From Oscillospiraceae bacterium (GTDB taxonomy: Bacteria > Bacillota > Clostridia > Oscillospirales > Oscillospiraceae), in assembly GCA_017439805.1 (NCBI GenBank), contig JAFSIK010000039.1:1-49581 (forward strand): 49,581 bases of DNA, given 5' to 3'. Of the stretch, positions 33,808 through 43,204 are shown piece by piece. How positions within the stretch are numbered: position 1 is the first letter of the stretch; each line of letters starts with the position of its first letter. A model generated the notes under the pieces. That model did no database searches and had not been told where the DNA came from. It worked only from the letters and a program-made list of their open reading frames with translations. The position numbers and the translations under genes are program-made.

Positions 33808-35189
33808 GCAGGCTCCTCTGGCAGCCTCAGGCAAAGCAGGCGGAGTTTCTCTGCCGGTTTGAGGACGAGGCGCTCTACGGCGGAGCCGCCGGCGGCGGAA
33901 AATCCGACGCGCTGGTAATCGAGGCTCTGCGGCAGGTGGACATTCCCTGGTACAGGGCGCTGATACTGCGAAAAACCGTGCCGCAGCTGACGGAGCTGAT
34001 AGACAAGAGCCGCCGGTACTACGCCGCCTTTCCCCAGGCCAAATACTCCGAAAGCGGGCGTTTCTGGACCTTTCCCTCCGGTGCGCGGATTTTTTTCTGC
34101 TCCATGCAGCACCCAAGAGACTGGTTTCGCTATCAGGGTCTGGCCTACGATTACATAGCTTTTGACGAGCTGACCCACTTTTCATGGGAGGAGTACAGCT
34201 ATATGTTCTCCCGCAACCGCGCCTCCGGCCCGGGGACGCGGGTATATATCCGCGCCACCGCCAACCCCGGCGGGGTGGGACACAACTGGGTAAAGGCAAG
34301 GTTTATTACCGCGGGGGCGCCCGGGGAGACTGTCTGGGAGGAATTTTCCATCACCTCTCCCGAGGGGGTGCAGAAGCGCCGGCGAAGCCGCATTTTCATA
34401 CCCTCCACCGTATTTGACAACGACGCTCTTTTGAAAAACGACCCGGATTACCTCTCCCGTCTGGCGGCTCTGCCGGAAAATGACCGGCGGGCCCTGCTGT
34501 ACGGGGACTGGGACAGCTTTTCCGGGCAGGTGTTCACCGCATGGCGAAACGACCCCGCCGCGGAGGGCAAAAACTCTCACGTGCTGGCCCCCTTCCCCGT
34601 TCCCGAAAGCTGGAAAATTCTGCGGGGATTTGACTTCGGCTACTCCAAGCCCTTTTCCGTGGGCTGGTATGCCGTTGACCATGACGGCAGGCTTTACCGC
34701 ATAAGAGAGCTTTACGGCTGCACCGGCACGCCAAACGAGGGCGTCCGATGGGAGCCGGGGCGCATCGCAAGGGAGATAAGTCTGATTGAAAAGGACGACC
34801 CCAATCTGAAAGGACGGTTTATCCGGGGCATCGCCGACCCCAGTATTTTCGACGAGAGCCGGGGCGAAAGCGTGGCCGCCATGATGGAGCGTGAGGGGAT
34901 TTTTTTCGACCGGGGGGACAATTCCCGCATCGCCGGGAAGATGCAGGTGCACAACCGGCTGGAGTTTGACGAAAAGGGTGTGCCAATGCTGTACGTATTT
35001 TCCACCTGCCGTCATTTCATCCGCACCTTTCCGGCTCTGATTTACTCCTCCTCCAACGTGGAGGACGTGGACACCGCCGGAGAGGACCACATTTACGACG
35101 AGCTGCGCTACATCTGTATGGAGCGGCCCCTCAATCCCGCCGCAAAGCGGTATGAGAGGCCTGTATTCGACCCTTTGAGCACGGATTGA
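33804..35189 (+). CDS. terL: Phage terminase large subunit
   Basis: 461 aa, GTG start overlapping the previous stop. ATPase: Walker A GGAAGGGKSDA (26-36), Walker B YIAFDE (117-122), coupling region ATANPGG. C-terminal RNase H-like nuclease starting GFDFGYSKPF with the first metal Asp, then a second acidic region GIADPSIFD. It pumps DNA into procapsids. All catalytic blocks look intact, which argues against simple decay. Confidence 0.95.
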   Translation: MSRLLWQPQAKQAEFLCRFEDEALYGGAAGGGKSDALVIEALRQVDIPWYRALILRKTVPQLTELIDKSRRYYAAFPQAKYSESGRFWTFPSGARIFFCSMQHPRDWFRYQGLAYDYIAFDELTHFSWEEYSYMFSRNRASGPGTRVYIRATANPGGVGHNWVKARFITAGAPGETVWEEFSITSPEGVQKRRRSRIFIPSTVFDNDALLKNDPDYLSRLAALPENDRRALLYGDWDSFSGQVFTAWRNDPAAEGKNSHVLAPFPVPESWKILRGFDFGYSKPFSVGWYAVDHDGRLYRIRELYGCTGTPNEGVRWEPGRIAREISLIEKDDPNLKGRFIRGIADPSIFDESRGESVAAMMEREGIFFDRGDNSRIAGKMQVHNRLEFDEKGVPMLYVFSTCRHFIRTFPALIYSSSNVEDVDTAGEDHIYDELRYICMERPLNPAAKRYERPVFDPLSTD

Positions 35190-35219
35190 GTTTACATAAC
35201 AACTTGAAAGGAGAACAAA

Positions 35220-36812
35220 ATGGGTAAAAATTCAAAGCCTCTGGGGCAGGCGGAGGTCGCCTCCGCGCTGAAATCTCTGGAGCAGTACAAAAAGGCCCGT
35301 GCCTCACTGCAGGCAAGGGTGACCGAGGACGAAAACTGGTGGGATATGCGCTGCGGCGGTCAGAATCCCAGGGGCGGCAGAGAAAACTGGCAGAGCGTAA
35401 GCGCCTGGGTATTCAACGCCGTTTCCAACAAGCACGCCGACGCCATGGACAACTATCCCGAGCCGGTGGTGCTGCCCCGTGAAGAGGGCGACGTAGCAGA
35501 CGCACAGGTGCTCAGCGCCGTGCTGCCCGTTATTATGGAGCGCTGCGATTTCGAGCAGGTCTACAGTGACAACTGGTGGTACAAGCTCAAGCACGGCTTT
35601 TGTGCCTACGGCGTTTTCTGGGACAGCGGCCTTGAAAACGGTCTGGGCGACATCGCCATAAAGCGTGTTGACCCCCTGTCCGTCTACTGGCAGCCCGGAG
35701 TATCCAGGCTGGAGGACAGCCGTGAGATTTTCGTGGCAGACCTTGCAGGCACCGAGGATATCGGGGCGGTGTACTCCATCAATCGGGCGGTGCTGGAAAA
35801 GGGCTCCGATACGGATGGGCTTTTCAGAAACGACCCCGCCGTCACCGGAAAGTGCGTAGTCATCGATTGGTACTACAAAAAGCTCACCTCCACCGGCAAA
35901 ACCGTACTGCACTACTGCAAAATCGCCGCCGACAGGATACTTTTCTCTACGGAAAACGAGGCGGGATTTGAAAACGGCCTGTATGACCACGGCCGATTCC
36001 CCATCGTTTTTGACGTGCTCTATCCCCAGGAGCGAAGCCCCGCCGGTTTCGGTCTTATCTCCATCGTAAAGGACCCTCAGGAGTACATCGACCGTCTGTG
36101 CGGCAGTATGCTGGAGATGGCCTGCAAGGCCTCCGCGCCCCGTTTCTGGATAAAGAAGGGCTGCGGCGTCAGCAAGGAACAATTTTTAAACTGGGACGAG
36201 CCCCTTGTTGAAGTTGAAGGAAACATTGATGACGAGCGTCTGCGCCCCGTGACCATGAACCCCATGGACCAGCAGTGGAGCACCCTGCTCAATCTGAAGA
36301 TAGACGAGCTGAAGGAGACCTCCTCCAACCGGGATTTCAACTCCGGCGGCACCACCAGCGGCGTTACCGCCGCGGCGGCAATTTCCGCCCTGCAGGAGGC
36401 CGGCAACAAAAACAGCCGCGACATGATAGCCTCCTCCTACCGCGTATACGCCCAGATACTCAGTCTGTGCATCGAGCTTATAAGACAGTTCTACGACGAG
36501 GAGAGGGAGTTTCGCATCACCGGGGAAAAGCGCTTCGTGCGGCTTGGCGGCGGCGCTATCAGAGAGCGCCTCAGCGGCGTAAATTCCGCCGGTGAGGCTC
36601 TTTACAGACGCCCCGTTTTCGACATCTCCGTAAAACCCAGAAAACAGGATGCTTTTTCAAAGCTGACTCTCAACGAACTGGCAAAAGAGCTGTTCCAGCT
36701 GGGAGCCTTTGACCCGGAAAACGCCGCCGCGGCAGGCGTGATGCTGGAAATGATGGAATTTGACGGCAAGGAGCAGATTGCCGCCATTCTGGAAAAGGCC
36801 GCAACGAAATAA
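35220..36812 (+). CDS. Phage portal protein (podovirus-like)
   Basis: 530 aa, with AAAGGAG before ATG. It has the layout of the P22/T7-like portal group: N-terminal WWDMRCGG, a wing region WYKLKHGFCAYGVFW, VDPLSVYWQPG, a stem/helix region SAGRDFN-like (SSNRDFNSGGTTSGVTAAAA) and LQEAGNKNSRD. It forms the dodecameric DNA channel. The position directly after terL supports the call. A small hairpin, AAATATC/GATATTT with an inner GGCC pair, follows the stop. Confidence 0.88.
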   Translation: MGKNSKPLGQAEVASALKSLEQYKKARASLQARVTEDENWWDMRCGGQNPRGGRENWQSVSAWVFNAVSNKHADAMDNYPEPVVLPREEGDVADAQVLSAVLPVIMERCDFEQVYSDNWWYKLKHGFCAYGVFWDSGLENGLGDIAIKRVDPLSVYWQPGVSRLEDSREIFVADLAGTEDIGAVYSINRAVLEKGSDTDGLFRNDPAVTGKCVVIDWYYKKLTSTGKTVLHYCKIAADRILFSTENEAGFENGLYDHGRFPIVFDVLYPQERSPAGFGLISIVKDPQEYIDRLCGSMLEMACKASAPRFWIKKGCGVSKEQFLNWDEPLVEVEGNIDDERLRPVTMNPMDQQWSTLLNLKIDELKETSSNRDFNSGGTTSGVTAAAAISALQEAGNKNSRDMIASSYRVYAQILSLCIELIRQFYDEEREFRITGEKRFVRLGGGAIRERLSGVNSAGEALYRRPVFDISVKPRKQDAFSKLTLNELAKELFQLGAFDPENAAAAGVMLEMMEFDGKEQIAAILEKAATK

Positions 36813-36874
36813 ATATCCCGGCCAAGGCCGTTTGATATTTGACCCACGCGAAAGTGCGCGAAAGGAGCATGAAA

Positions 36875-37483
36875 ATGCAGGAAAATTTAAACACTGCTCA
36901 GCTTGAGCAGACGGGCGAAAACACAGCAGGCCCCGCCGCCGGGGGCGAAAACGAAGCAGAGCGCAGAGAACGCTACGACCGCCTTATAAAGGAAGAATTC
37001 AAGGACCTGTACACCGGCGATACCCAGAAGCTGATAAACCGCCGCTTCAAAGAGCTTCACGAGCTGAGAGAAAAATTCCGCCTGCAGGAGCAGGAACTGG
37101 AAGCTCTTCGCCGGCAGGCCGCGCCTCCCGCGCCGGATTACTCCGGTCAGATTGAGGAGATGAAGGCCGAAAGGCCCGATTTCGACTTTGAAAAGGAGAT
37201 GGAACGTCCGGATTTTGCCGCCCTTATCGAAAAGGGCGCCCCCCTTGCCGCCGCCTGGAAGGTCAGCCACCATGAGGAGCTTATTGCGCAGGCCGCAAGT
37301 TCGGCAGGGCTGGAGGCAGAACGAAAAATCGCGGCGAACATCGCCTGCAGGGGCAGCCGTCCCAGAGAAAACGCCGCTTCCGGCGGCGGTGTGAGGGACA
37401 GGAGGGACGTGTCCTCCCTGACCCGCGAAGACAGGGCCGAGGCCGCAAGGCGGGCTCTGAAAGGCGAAAGCGTTCATTTTTAG
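36875..37483 (+). CDS. Putative capsid scaffolding protein
   Basis: 202 aa from ATG at 36875 (AAAGGAG 7 bases upstream). Highly charged and helical: acidic N-terminus, central coiled coil (LREKFRLQEQELEALRRQA), ending in a basic segment LTREDRAEAARRALKGE. Position between portal and capsid and the composition are typical of scaffold proteins; there is no sequence-specific hallmark. Confidence 0.75.
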   Translation: MQENLNTAQLEQTGENTAGPAAGGENEAERRERYDRLIKEEFKDLYTGDTQKLINRRFKELHELREKFRLQEQELEALRRQAAPPAPDYSGQIEEMKAERPDFDFEKEMERPDFAALIEKGAPLAAAWKVSHHEELIAQAASSAGLEAERKIAANIACRGSRPRENAASGGGVRDRRDVSSLTREDRAEAARRALKGESVHF

Positions 37484-37504
37484 CGCCCGATGAAAGGAGA
37501 AAAA

Positions 37505-38701
37505 ATGAGCAACACCAACATTACCACCCAGCAGACCCTCTCCGAGGAGATGCGCGAATTTTACGGCGATTATCTTATCGACAACGCCGAACCCAAGATG
37601 GTTCACGACCAGTTCGGTCAGAAGTGCCCCATTCCCAAAAACGGCGGCAAGACCATCACCTTCCGCAGATATGACCCCCTGCCCAAGGCTCTCACCGAGC
37701 TGGAGGAGGGCGTAACCCCCGACGGTCAGGTGCTCAGCGTTGAAGCCGTGGAGGCCACCGTGGCCCAGTACGGCGGCTACGTTGAGATGAGCGACATTCT
37801 GCTGCTGACCGCCGTGGACAACAACCTGGTCATGGCCACCAAGCTGCTGGGCAGCCAGGCAGGCCGTACTCTGGATACCATCACCCGCGAGGTGCTCAAC
37901 GGCGGCTCCAATGTTCAGTACGGCGAACAGTCCGTTGACGCCAGACACCTGCTGGTGGGCGGCAGCGATAAGGCTTCCGACAATCACTACCTCACCGTAA
38001 ACGCCATCCGCAGAGCCGTCCGCACTCTGAAAAACATGAACGCCGACACCATAAACGGCAGCTATGTGGGCATCATCCATCCCGACGTGGCCTTTGACCT
38101 GAAAAACGACCCCGCCTGGGCCAACGTCAAGACCTACTGCGATCCTCAGGGCATTTACGAGGGCGAGATCGGCAGAATCGAGGGCGTACGCTTCGTGGAG
38201 ACCACCGAGGCCAAGATCTTCCACGCCGAAGACCTGTGCTCCGCCTCCAGAAATCTTTCCGTGGGCAGCGTTTCCGGCAGCGTTATCACCCTGAAGGACG
38301 CCATCACCGCCCAGGACGCAGGCAAGCTGCCCGGCCGCAAGGTGCTTATCGGCGAAAACGTCTACACCGTGGCTTCCGCCACCGAAAACTCCCTCACCGT
38401 TGAGGGCGAGCTGACCGCCGCTCCCTCTGCCGGCGATATCATTTATCCCGGTGAGGCCGGCAGCATGGGCCGTGACGTTTACTCCACCCTTATTCTGGGC
38501 GACAACGCTTACGGCGTCACCGAGATCACCGGCGGCGGCCTGCAGCACATCATCAAGCAGCTGGGCTCCGCCGGCACCGCCGACCCCCTGTCCCAGCGCG
38601 CCAGCTGCGGCTGGAAGGCCACCAAGGTGGCCGCCCGTCTGGTAGAGGCATTTATGGTTCGTATCGAAACCGCCTCCACCTTCCAGTCCGGCGCCAACTG
38701 A
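37505..38701 (+). CDS. Major capsid protein, N4-gp56 family
   Basis: 398 aa from ATG at 37505 (AAAGGAG upstream). The N-terminus contains TLSEEMREFYGDYLIDNAEP and the block KTITFRRYDPLPKALTELEE, with VAQYGGYVEMSD, which I associate with the N4 gp56-type HK97-fold capsid family found in many gut podovirus-like prophages. A short inserted beta domain (about 255-320, SGSVITLKDA) may be a surface decoration. Strong codon bias fits high expression. Confidence 0.9.
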   Translation: MSNTNITTQQTLSEEMREFYGDYLIDNAEPKMVHDQFGQKCPIPKNGGKTITFRRYDPLPKALTELEEGVTPDGQVLSVEAVEATVAQYGGYVEMSDILLLTAVDNNLVMATKLLGSQAGRTLDTITREVLNGGSNVQYGEQSVDARHLLVGGSDKASDNHYLTVNAIRRAVRTLKNMNADTINGSYVGIIHPDVAFDLKNDPAWANVKTYCDPQGIYEGEIGRIEGVRFVETTEAKIFHAEDLCSASRNLSVGSVSGSVITLKDAITAQDAGKLPGRKVLIGENVYTVASATENSLTVEGELTAAPSAGDIIYPGEAGSMGRDVYSTLILGDNAYGVTEITGGGLQHIIKQLGSAGTADPLSQRASCGWKATKVAARLVEAFMVRIETASTFQSGAN

Positions 38702-38716
38702 TAAACCATCCAACAC

Positions 38717-38746
38717 GCCGCCCCTGCCATCTCCGGCAGGGGCGGC
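38717..38746 (+). other. Strong 12-bp hairpin directly after the capsid gene
   Basis: GCCGCCCCTGCC, 6-base loop, GGCAGGGGCGGC, a perfect 12-bp stem with no T-run. It may protect the 3' end of capsid mRNA or partly reduce transcription of tail genes. Confidence 0.7.
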
Positions 38747-38764
38747 AAAGGAAAGGAGAAATAT

Positions 38765-39142
38765 ATGGCAACTTCCAACCAGTCCAAAGCCAAGCTGGAC
38801 GCTCTGATCGACGAATACACAAAGAAGCTGGCCCGTCTTGATGAAAAGCTGGGCGGCGCGGAAAAACTGCGCAGGGACGGCGTGCAGACCAAAAGACCCC
38901 GCAATCCCTGGCTGGACGAATATGTGGAGATCAAGCTGTTCAAGGACGGCAAAGATTACAAAAACAGCGTGTTCGTGGCCGTAAACGGCGAAAACTGTCT
39001 TATCCCCAGAGGACAGTGGTTCAGAGTCAAGCGCAAATTTGCCCTTGTGCTGGACCAGAGCGAGATCCAGGACCAGCGCACCGCGGAGCTTATCGAGCGG
39101 GAAAGCGGTGCCTTTGCCGCGGCCGCCGCCGGGAGGATCTGA
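38765..39142 (+). CDS. Phage structural protein of unknown function
   Basis: 125 aa with an N-terminal coiled coil (SKAKLDALIDEYTKKLARLD) and a beta-rich core (WLDEYVEIKLFKD, VFVAVNGENCLIPRGQW). It lies between capsid and tail genes, so probably a head-completion or decoration protein. GAAAGGAG upstream. Confidence 0.7.
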   Translation: MATSNQSKAKLDALIDEYTKKLARLDEKLGGAEKLRRDGVQTKRPRNPWLDEYVEIKLFKDGKDYKNSVFVAVNGENCLIPRGQWFRVKRKFALVLDQSEIQDQRTAELIERESGAFAAAAAGRI

Positions 39143-39143
39143 T

Positions 39144-41102
39144 ATGGCTCTGCCCGAAATCAAAAGCGCAAAGAAGCTGATCCGTGAGGAGGTGGGGCTC
39201 TTTTCCGGCATCGACCTGCGCCACGGGGCAAAGGACGGAGCACTGAAAGGGTGCGAAAATCTGTCCCACGACGCCTCTCCCGCCCTGCGCTCCAGAGCGG
39301 CGCGAAAAGTTGAGCAGGTTTTTGTGTCCCCCACCTCTCTTTTCTCCTGGGACGAGGGTCTGGTGGTCTGCGACGGCAACTCGGTGCTCTACAACGGAGA
39401 GGTCTGCGGCACGGTAAGCTCCGGCGAAAAGCAGTTCGCCGTGGTGGGCTCCAAGCTTTGCATTTTCCCGGACAAGGTGTACGTTGACCTGCAAAGCGGT
39501 CAGTTCAAACCCCTTGCCACCTCGGTTACTCTGGGGGGCGACGCGGCGGAGTTTACGGAAAACTCCCTTGTTGCCGACCATATAAACTACGTGGGCGAGT
39601 ATATAAACTACACCAACGCTCTGTATATCCAGGGTGATCCCCTGCCCCACGTTATGACTTACGAGAGCGTGCTGTGGGACAGTTCAGCCAAAAAATGGAC
39701 CAAAACCGGCCCTCAGGAAAAAACCATCGCCGACCTGGCTGTGGGGGACATTTTTATCCCCTACCGCATCTCCAGCTCCACAAAACCCTGGGCCATAAGC
39801 ATAAATTACGGCGCCGGGCAGGAGCACAGGGAAAACCAGGAGGGTTATTACGCAAAGTGGAAGGATTTCATCGGCCAGGCCATGTGGGAAAACGGAAACT
39901 TCATCGGCACAAATTTCTACGATATGAAATTCGACCTGTATATGTCCGCCGGCACTGTGGCGGATTTCAGGGACTATTTCACCGCCGGCGACGCGGTGAC
40001 CGTCGCAGGCTGCGCCGCCGCGCCGGAAAACAGCGTGGACAAGGTCACACTGCTGGAGGTTCAGGAAAAGACGCTGGTTTTTGACTGTGCCTTTACCCCC
40101 GTTGCCGCGGAAACCGCCCTTGTTACCGTCACCCGACAGGTGCCCGACCTGGACTTTATCTGTCAGTGCGGCGACAGGCTGTGCGGCGTGAGCAACGCTT
40201 TGGAAAACGACGTCTACGATGAGGAAACCGGCACCTTTGTTACCGTCCCCCAGAGGGCGGTGTACGTTTCCGCGGCGGGAAATCCCGAGCGATTCTGGAA
40301 AATCGGCGACAGCGACAGCCGGGCCGTGGCCTCCATGGACGATTTCACCGGCTGCGCGGGCTTCTCCGGCGACGCGCTGTTTTTCAAAGAGGCGGCGATG
40401 TATCGCCTTGCAGGTCTGGGCAGCAATAGCCGCCGCCTTTACGCCTATGACGTGGAGGGTGTGCAGAAGGGCAGCCACAAGAGTCTGTGCGTGGTAAACG
40501 AGGTGCTCTATTACAAGGGCTGCCACGGGGTGTACGCCTACTCCGGCGCCTCGCCCAAGCTTATAAGCGGTGCTTTCGGTCAGATGCGCTTTACAAACGC
40601 CGCCGCAGGCACCGACGGTCTGCGCTATCACGTGGCCATGACCGACGGTGACGGGCAGCGTTCACTGTTTGTTTACGACAGCGCTCATCACTGCTGGCTC
40701 CGTGAGGACGCAGGTGATATAAAGGGCTTTACCCGCCGGGGCAGCGTACTTTATATGCTCTCCGGCGACACCGTTTACAGCGGCGGCGGAGTCGGCAGCG
40801 CGGCGGGAGTGCAGTGGCAGATGGAGTGGCCGGTATGGGGCGACGAAATCTTTGCCTTTAAAAATTACCGCCGGGTATTTTTGGAGCTGACTTTGGGCGA
40901 GGGAGCGGATTTTGAAGTCCTGCTTTCGGAAAACGGCGGGGAATTTTCCCGGGTTTTCCGCTCCGAGCGCAGCGGTGAGCACACAATCAGCCTGCCCGTT
41001 AAAAACAACCGCTGCAAGACTCTTTCCCTTAAGCTGCAGGGCAGCGGCGACTGCTGCGTAAAGCGGCTGGGCAGGGAATTTTTCACAGGAAGCGAGGTAT
41101 AA
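39144..41102 (+). CDS. Short-tail hub/stabilisation-type protein
   Basis: 652 aa from ATG at 39144 (GGGAGG upstream). Almost entirely beta, with repeated motifs of the form loop-Gly-Asn/Asp-x-Val-Leu-Tyr (VCDGNSVLYNGEV, QCGDRLCGVSN, KGCHGVYAYSG), suggesting a beta-propeller like the tail nozzle or stabilisation proteins of P22/T7-type phages. It ends in a separate beta domain. Its size and position, with no tape-measure gene, point to a podovirus-like short tail. Confidence 0.7.
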   Translation: MALPEIKSAKKLIREEVGLFSGIDLRHGAKDGALKGCENLSHDASPALRSRAARKVEQVFVSPTSLFSWDEGLVVCDGNSVLYNGEVCGTVSSGEKQFAVVGSKLCIFPDKVYVDLQSGQFKPLATSVTLGGDAAEFTENSLVADHINYVGEYINYTNALYIQGDPLPHVMTYESVLWDSSAKKWTKTGPQEKTIADLAVGDIFIPYRISSSTKPWAISINYGAGQEHRENQEGYYAKWKDFIGQAMWENGNFIGTNFYDMKFDLYMSAGTVADFRDYFTAGDAVTVAGCAAAPENSVDKVTLLEVQEKTLVFDCAFTPVAAETALVTVTRQVPDLDFICQCGDRLCGVSNALENDVYDEETGTFVTVPQRAVYVSAAGNPERFWKIGDSDSRAVASMDDFTGCAGFSGDALFFKEAAMYRLAGLGSNSRRLYAYDVEGVQKGSHKSLCVVNEVLYYKGCHGVYAYSGASPKLISGAFGQMRFTNAAAGTDGLRYHVAMTDGDGQRSLFVYDSAHHCWLREDAGDIKGFTRRGSVLYMLSGDTVYSGGGVGSAAGVQWQMEWPVWGDEIFAFKNYRRVFLELTLGEGADFEVLLSENGGEFSRVFRSERSGEHTISLPVKNNRCKTLSLKLQGSGDCCVKRLGREFFTGSEV

Positions 41103-41105
41103 AAA

Positions 41106-42044
41106 TTGACTCTTGCAAAAGCCATAGAAAAGGCGCTGATGATAAAACCCTGCGCCTTTGACAACCTGCTGCTGACTCAGTGGGTCAGCGAGTGCGAGGG
41201 CCTGGTGCAGACCGAAATTTTCGACATGGCTCCGGTAAACTGTGTCTTTTACGATTACGAAAAGGACGCGGACAGGGAGCTTCTTGTGGCCGCGCCCCAC
41301 GATAAAATTTACTACACCTACCTTTGCGCCCTTATCGACTACGCCAACGGCGAATATGACAAATACCAAAACACCATGGTGCTCTTCAACGCCCATCTGG
41401 CGGAGTACGCCAAGTGGTGCCAGCGCCACGGAGGCAAAAAGGCCTCCCCCGAATTCGGCTGGTACATAAGCGCTTATTCCATCGCCGTAAAGCACGGCTT
41501 TGCCGGCAGCGAGGAGCAGTGGCTGCGCTCGCTGAAGGGTGAAAAGGGCGAGAGGGGTCAGCGGGGCGAAAAAGGCGAGGCCGGCGAAAAAGGCGAAACA
41601 GGCTCTGTGGGTCCCGAAGGCCCCCGGGGACTTCGTGGCGTGGGCGTGGAGTCGCTGGAGCTTCTTTCCGGCGACCACTCCCCCGGCACCCTTGACACCT
41701 ACCGCATAACCTTCTCCGACGGAGCGGTTCAGGAATTTCAGGTCTACAACGGCGCAGACGGCAGCGACGGCGCTGACGGCACCGGCAGCGGTGATATGCA
41801 CGCCGCCGTTTACGATACCGACGGCGACGGAATCGTGGACAACGCCGCGGCTCTTGGAGGAAAATCCCCGGAGCACTTTGCCCCGGCGGCGGATCTGACC
41901 GCCCATCTGACCGACACCGGCGCACACAGCGATATGCGCCAGCAGATCTCCCAGAAGGCGCCCGCCTATTCCTACGGCACGGAGGACCTTGTGGCAGGGG
42001 TCAGCGTGCTGGAAACCGGCAGACTGTATTTCGTCTACGAATGA
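41106..42044 (+). CDS. Tail adaptor fused to collagen-like fibre
   Basis: 312 aa, TTG start with GAGGT upstream. Residues 1-125 resemble a small head-tail adaptor (KAIEKALMIKPCAF, ECEGLVQTEI). The phrase GFAGSEEQWLRSLKG leads into about 12 Gly-X-Y triplets (GEKGERGQRGEKGEAGEKGE onwards), then a beta/coil C-terminus with DTDGDGIVDNAAALGGK and HLTDTGAH, common in tail fibres. A fusion of an adaptor to a collagen-like fibre in one chain is unusual. Confidence 0.75.
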   Translation: MTLAKAIEKALMIKPCAFDNLLLTQWVSECEGLVQTEIFDMAPVNCVFYDYEKDADRELLVAAPHDKIYYTYLCALIDYANGEYDKYQNTMVLFNAHLAEYAKWCQRHGGKKASPEFGWYISAYSIAVKHGFAGSEEQWLRSLKGEKGERGQRGEKGEAGEKGETGSVGPEGPRGLRGVGVESLELLSGDHSPGTLDTYRITFSDGAVQEFQVYNGADGSDGADGTGSGDMHAAVYDTDGDGIVDNAAALGGKSPEHFAPAADLTAHLTDTGAHSDMRQQISQKAPAYSYGTEDLVAGVSVLETGRLYFVYE

Positions 42045-42055
42045 GGTGAGACGAT

Positions 42056-43189
42056 ATGGCTAAAAAGGCTTATATCGGCGCGGAAAATCTGGCACGCAAA
42101 ATCAAAAAAGGTTATCTGGGCATTGAGGCACTTGCCCGAAAGGTAAAAAAGGCCTACATCGGCATCGGCGGTCTTGCCAGACCCTGCTGGGGCGGGGGAG
42201 CGCTGGCCTATTACGGAGCCGTAACGGCTCTGTCCGCCGCGGCGGACTTTCCCGCAGGCGCAAAGGCGGGAAGTTACGGTCTTATCGGCGGCGGAAAAAA
42301 CAGCGCATATCTGACCGCTGTGAATGCGTACAGCGCCTCTCTTGTCAGAAGCTCGCCCACGGCGCTCAGCACGGCAAGGTACCGTCTGGCAGCGGCAAAC
42401 GTGGGCGAATACGCCCTTTTCGCCGGCGGCAGCTCCGGAAACACCAGCTACTACAACACCCTTGACGCCTACAGCGGCTCTCTGGTAAGGACAACTCCCG
42501 CAGCTCTTACCGCGGCAAGGTCATATCTTGCCGCAGCCGCAATGGGTGGCTATGCGTTCTTCGCAGGAGGCACTCCCAGCAGGTACAACGTTACCTATGC
42601 GGTGGATGTGTTTGACGCCTCCCTTACAAAAAAGAGCGTCCCTGCTTTAAGTCAGGCCAGAACGGAGCTTGCCGCCGCAGTGGCAGGAGGCTACGCTCTG
42701 TTCGCCGGCGGAGCCGACGGCTCTTACGGCACCACATATTCCACAGTGGACGCTTTCGACGCTTCCCTTACAAGAACCGTCCCCACGGCTCTCAGCCGGA
42801 CCAGATACAGTATGGCGGGAGTAAGCGTGGGCGGACACGCACTTTTTGCCGGCGGCTACGGCGGCGGGGCAAAGCTGGCGGTGGTGGATGCATACGATGC
42901 GTCCCTGACAAGGACGCTGCCCGAAACACTGAGCGTTATCAAGGATTATCCCATGAGCGCCTGCGTGGGTGATTTTGCAATAATCGCAGGCGGCGGCGCG
43001 GGCGGCGCTCCCTGGTACACCGAAACCGCCGACGCCTATGACGCTTCTCTTACAAAAACCGGGCTGCAGTCAATGTCTTCCGCCCTTGCCCATGGCGCGG
43101 GCGTAAGTGTGGGCGATTTCGCCCTTTTCGGCGGCGGATACAACTCAAACGGCTATGCAAGCGATGTTGAAGCATACGTCGTAGCTTAA
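42056..43189 (+). CDS. Kelch-repeat beta-propeller phage protein, probable receptor-binding spike
   Basis: 377 aa. The N-terminal 45 residues hold three copies of a 15-16 residue unit (AYIGAENLARKIKKG, YLGIEALARKVKKA, YIGIGGLARP). Then come six blades of about 50 residues with the pattern VGGYALFAGG, a variable loop, then VDAYDASLTRT and PxALSxAR. The Gly-Gly and the spaced Tyr/Trp pattern are those of Kelch repeats. Basic residues in the N-terminal units may attach it to the particle. Blades are very similar to each other, which implies recent duplication or gene conversion. Confidence 0.8.
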   Translation: MAKKAYIGAENLARKIKKGYLGIEALARKVKKAYIGIGGLARPCWGGGALAYYGAVTALSAAADFPAGAKAGSYGLIGGGKNSAYLTAVNAYSASLVRSSPTALSTARYRLAAANVGEYALFAGGSSGNTSYYNTLDAYSGSLVRTTPAALTAARSYLAAAAMGGYAFFAGGTPSRYNVTYAVDVFDASLTKKSVPALSQARTELAAAVAGGYALFAGGADGSYGTTYSTVDAFDASLTRTVPTALSRTRYSMAGVSVGGHALFAGGYGGGAKLAVVDAYDASLTRTLPETLSVIKDYPMSACVGDFAIIAGGGAGGAPWYTETADAYDASLTKTGLQSMSSALAHGAGVSVGDFALFGGGYNSNGYASDVEAYVVA

Positions 43190-43204
43190 AAAGGAGGAAA
43201 TTAA

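Noticed and set aside
41520..41660. Tandem DNA repeat or CRISPR-like array
   Set aside because: The periodicity comes from Gly-X-Y codons of the collagen-like segment; there are no conserved repeat-spacer units, and no CRISPR or cas genes occur in the window.
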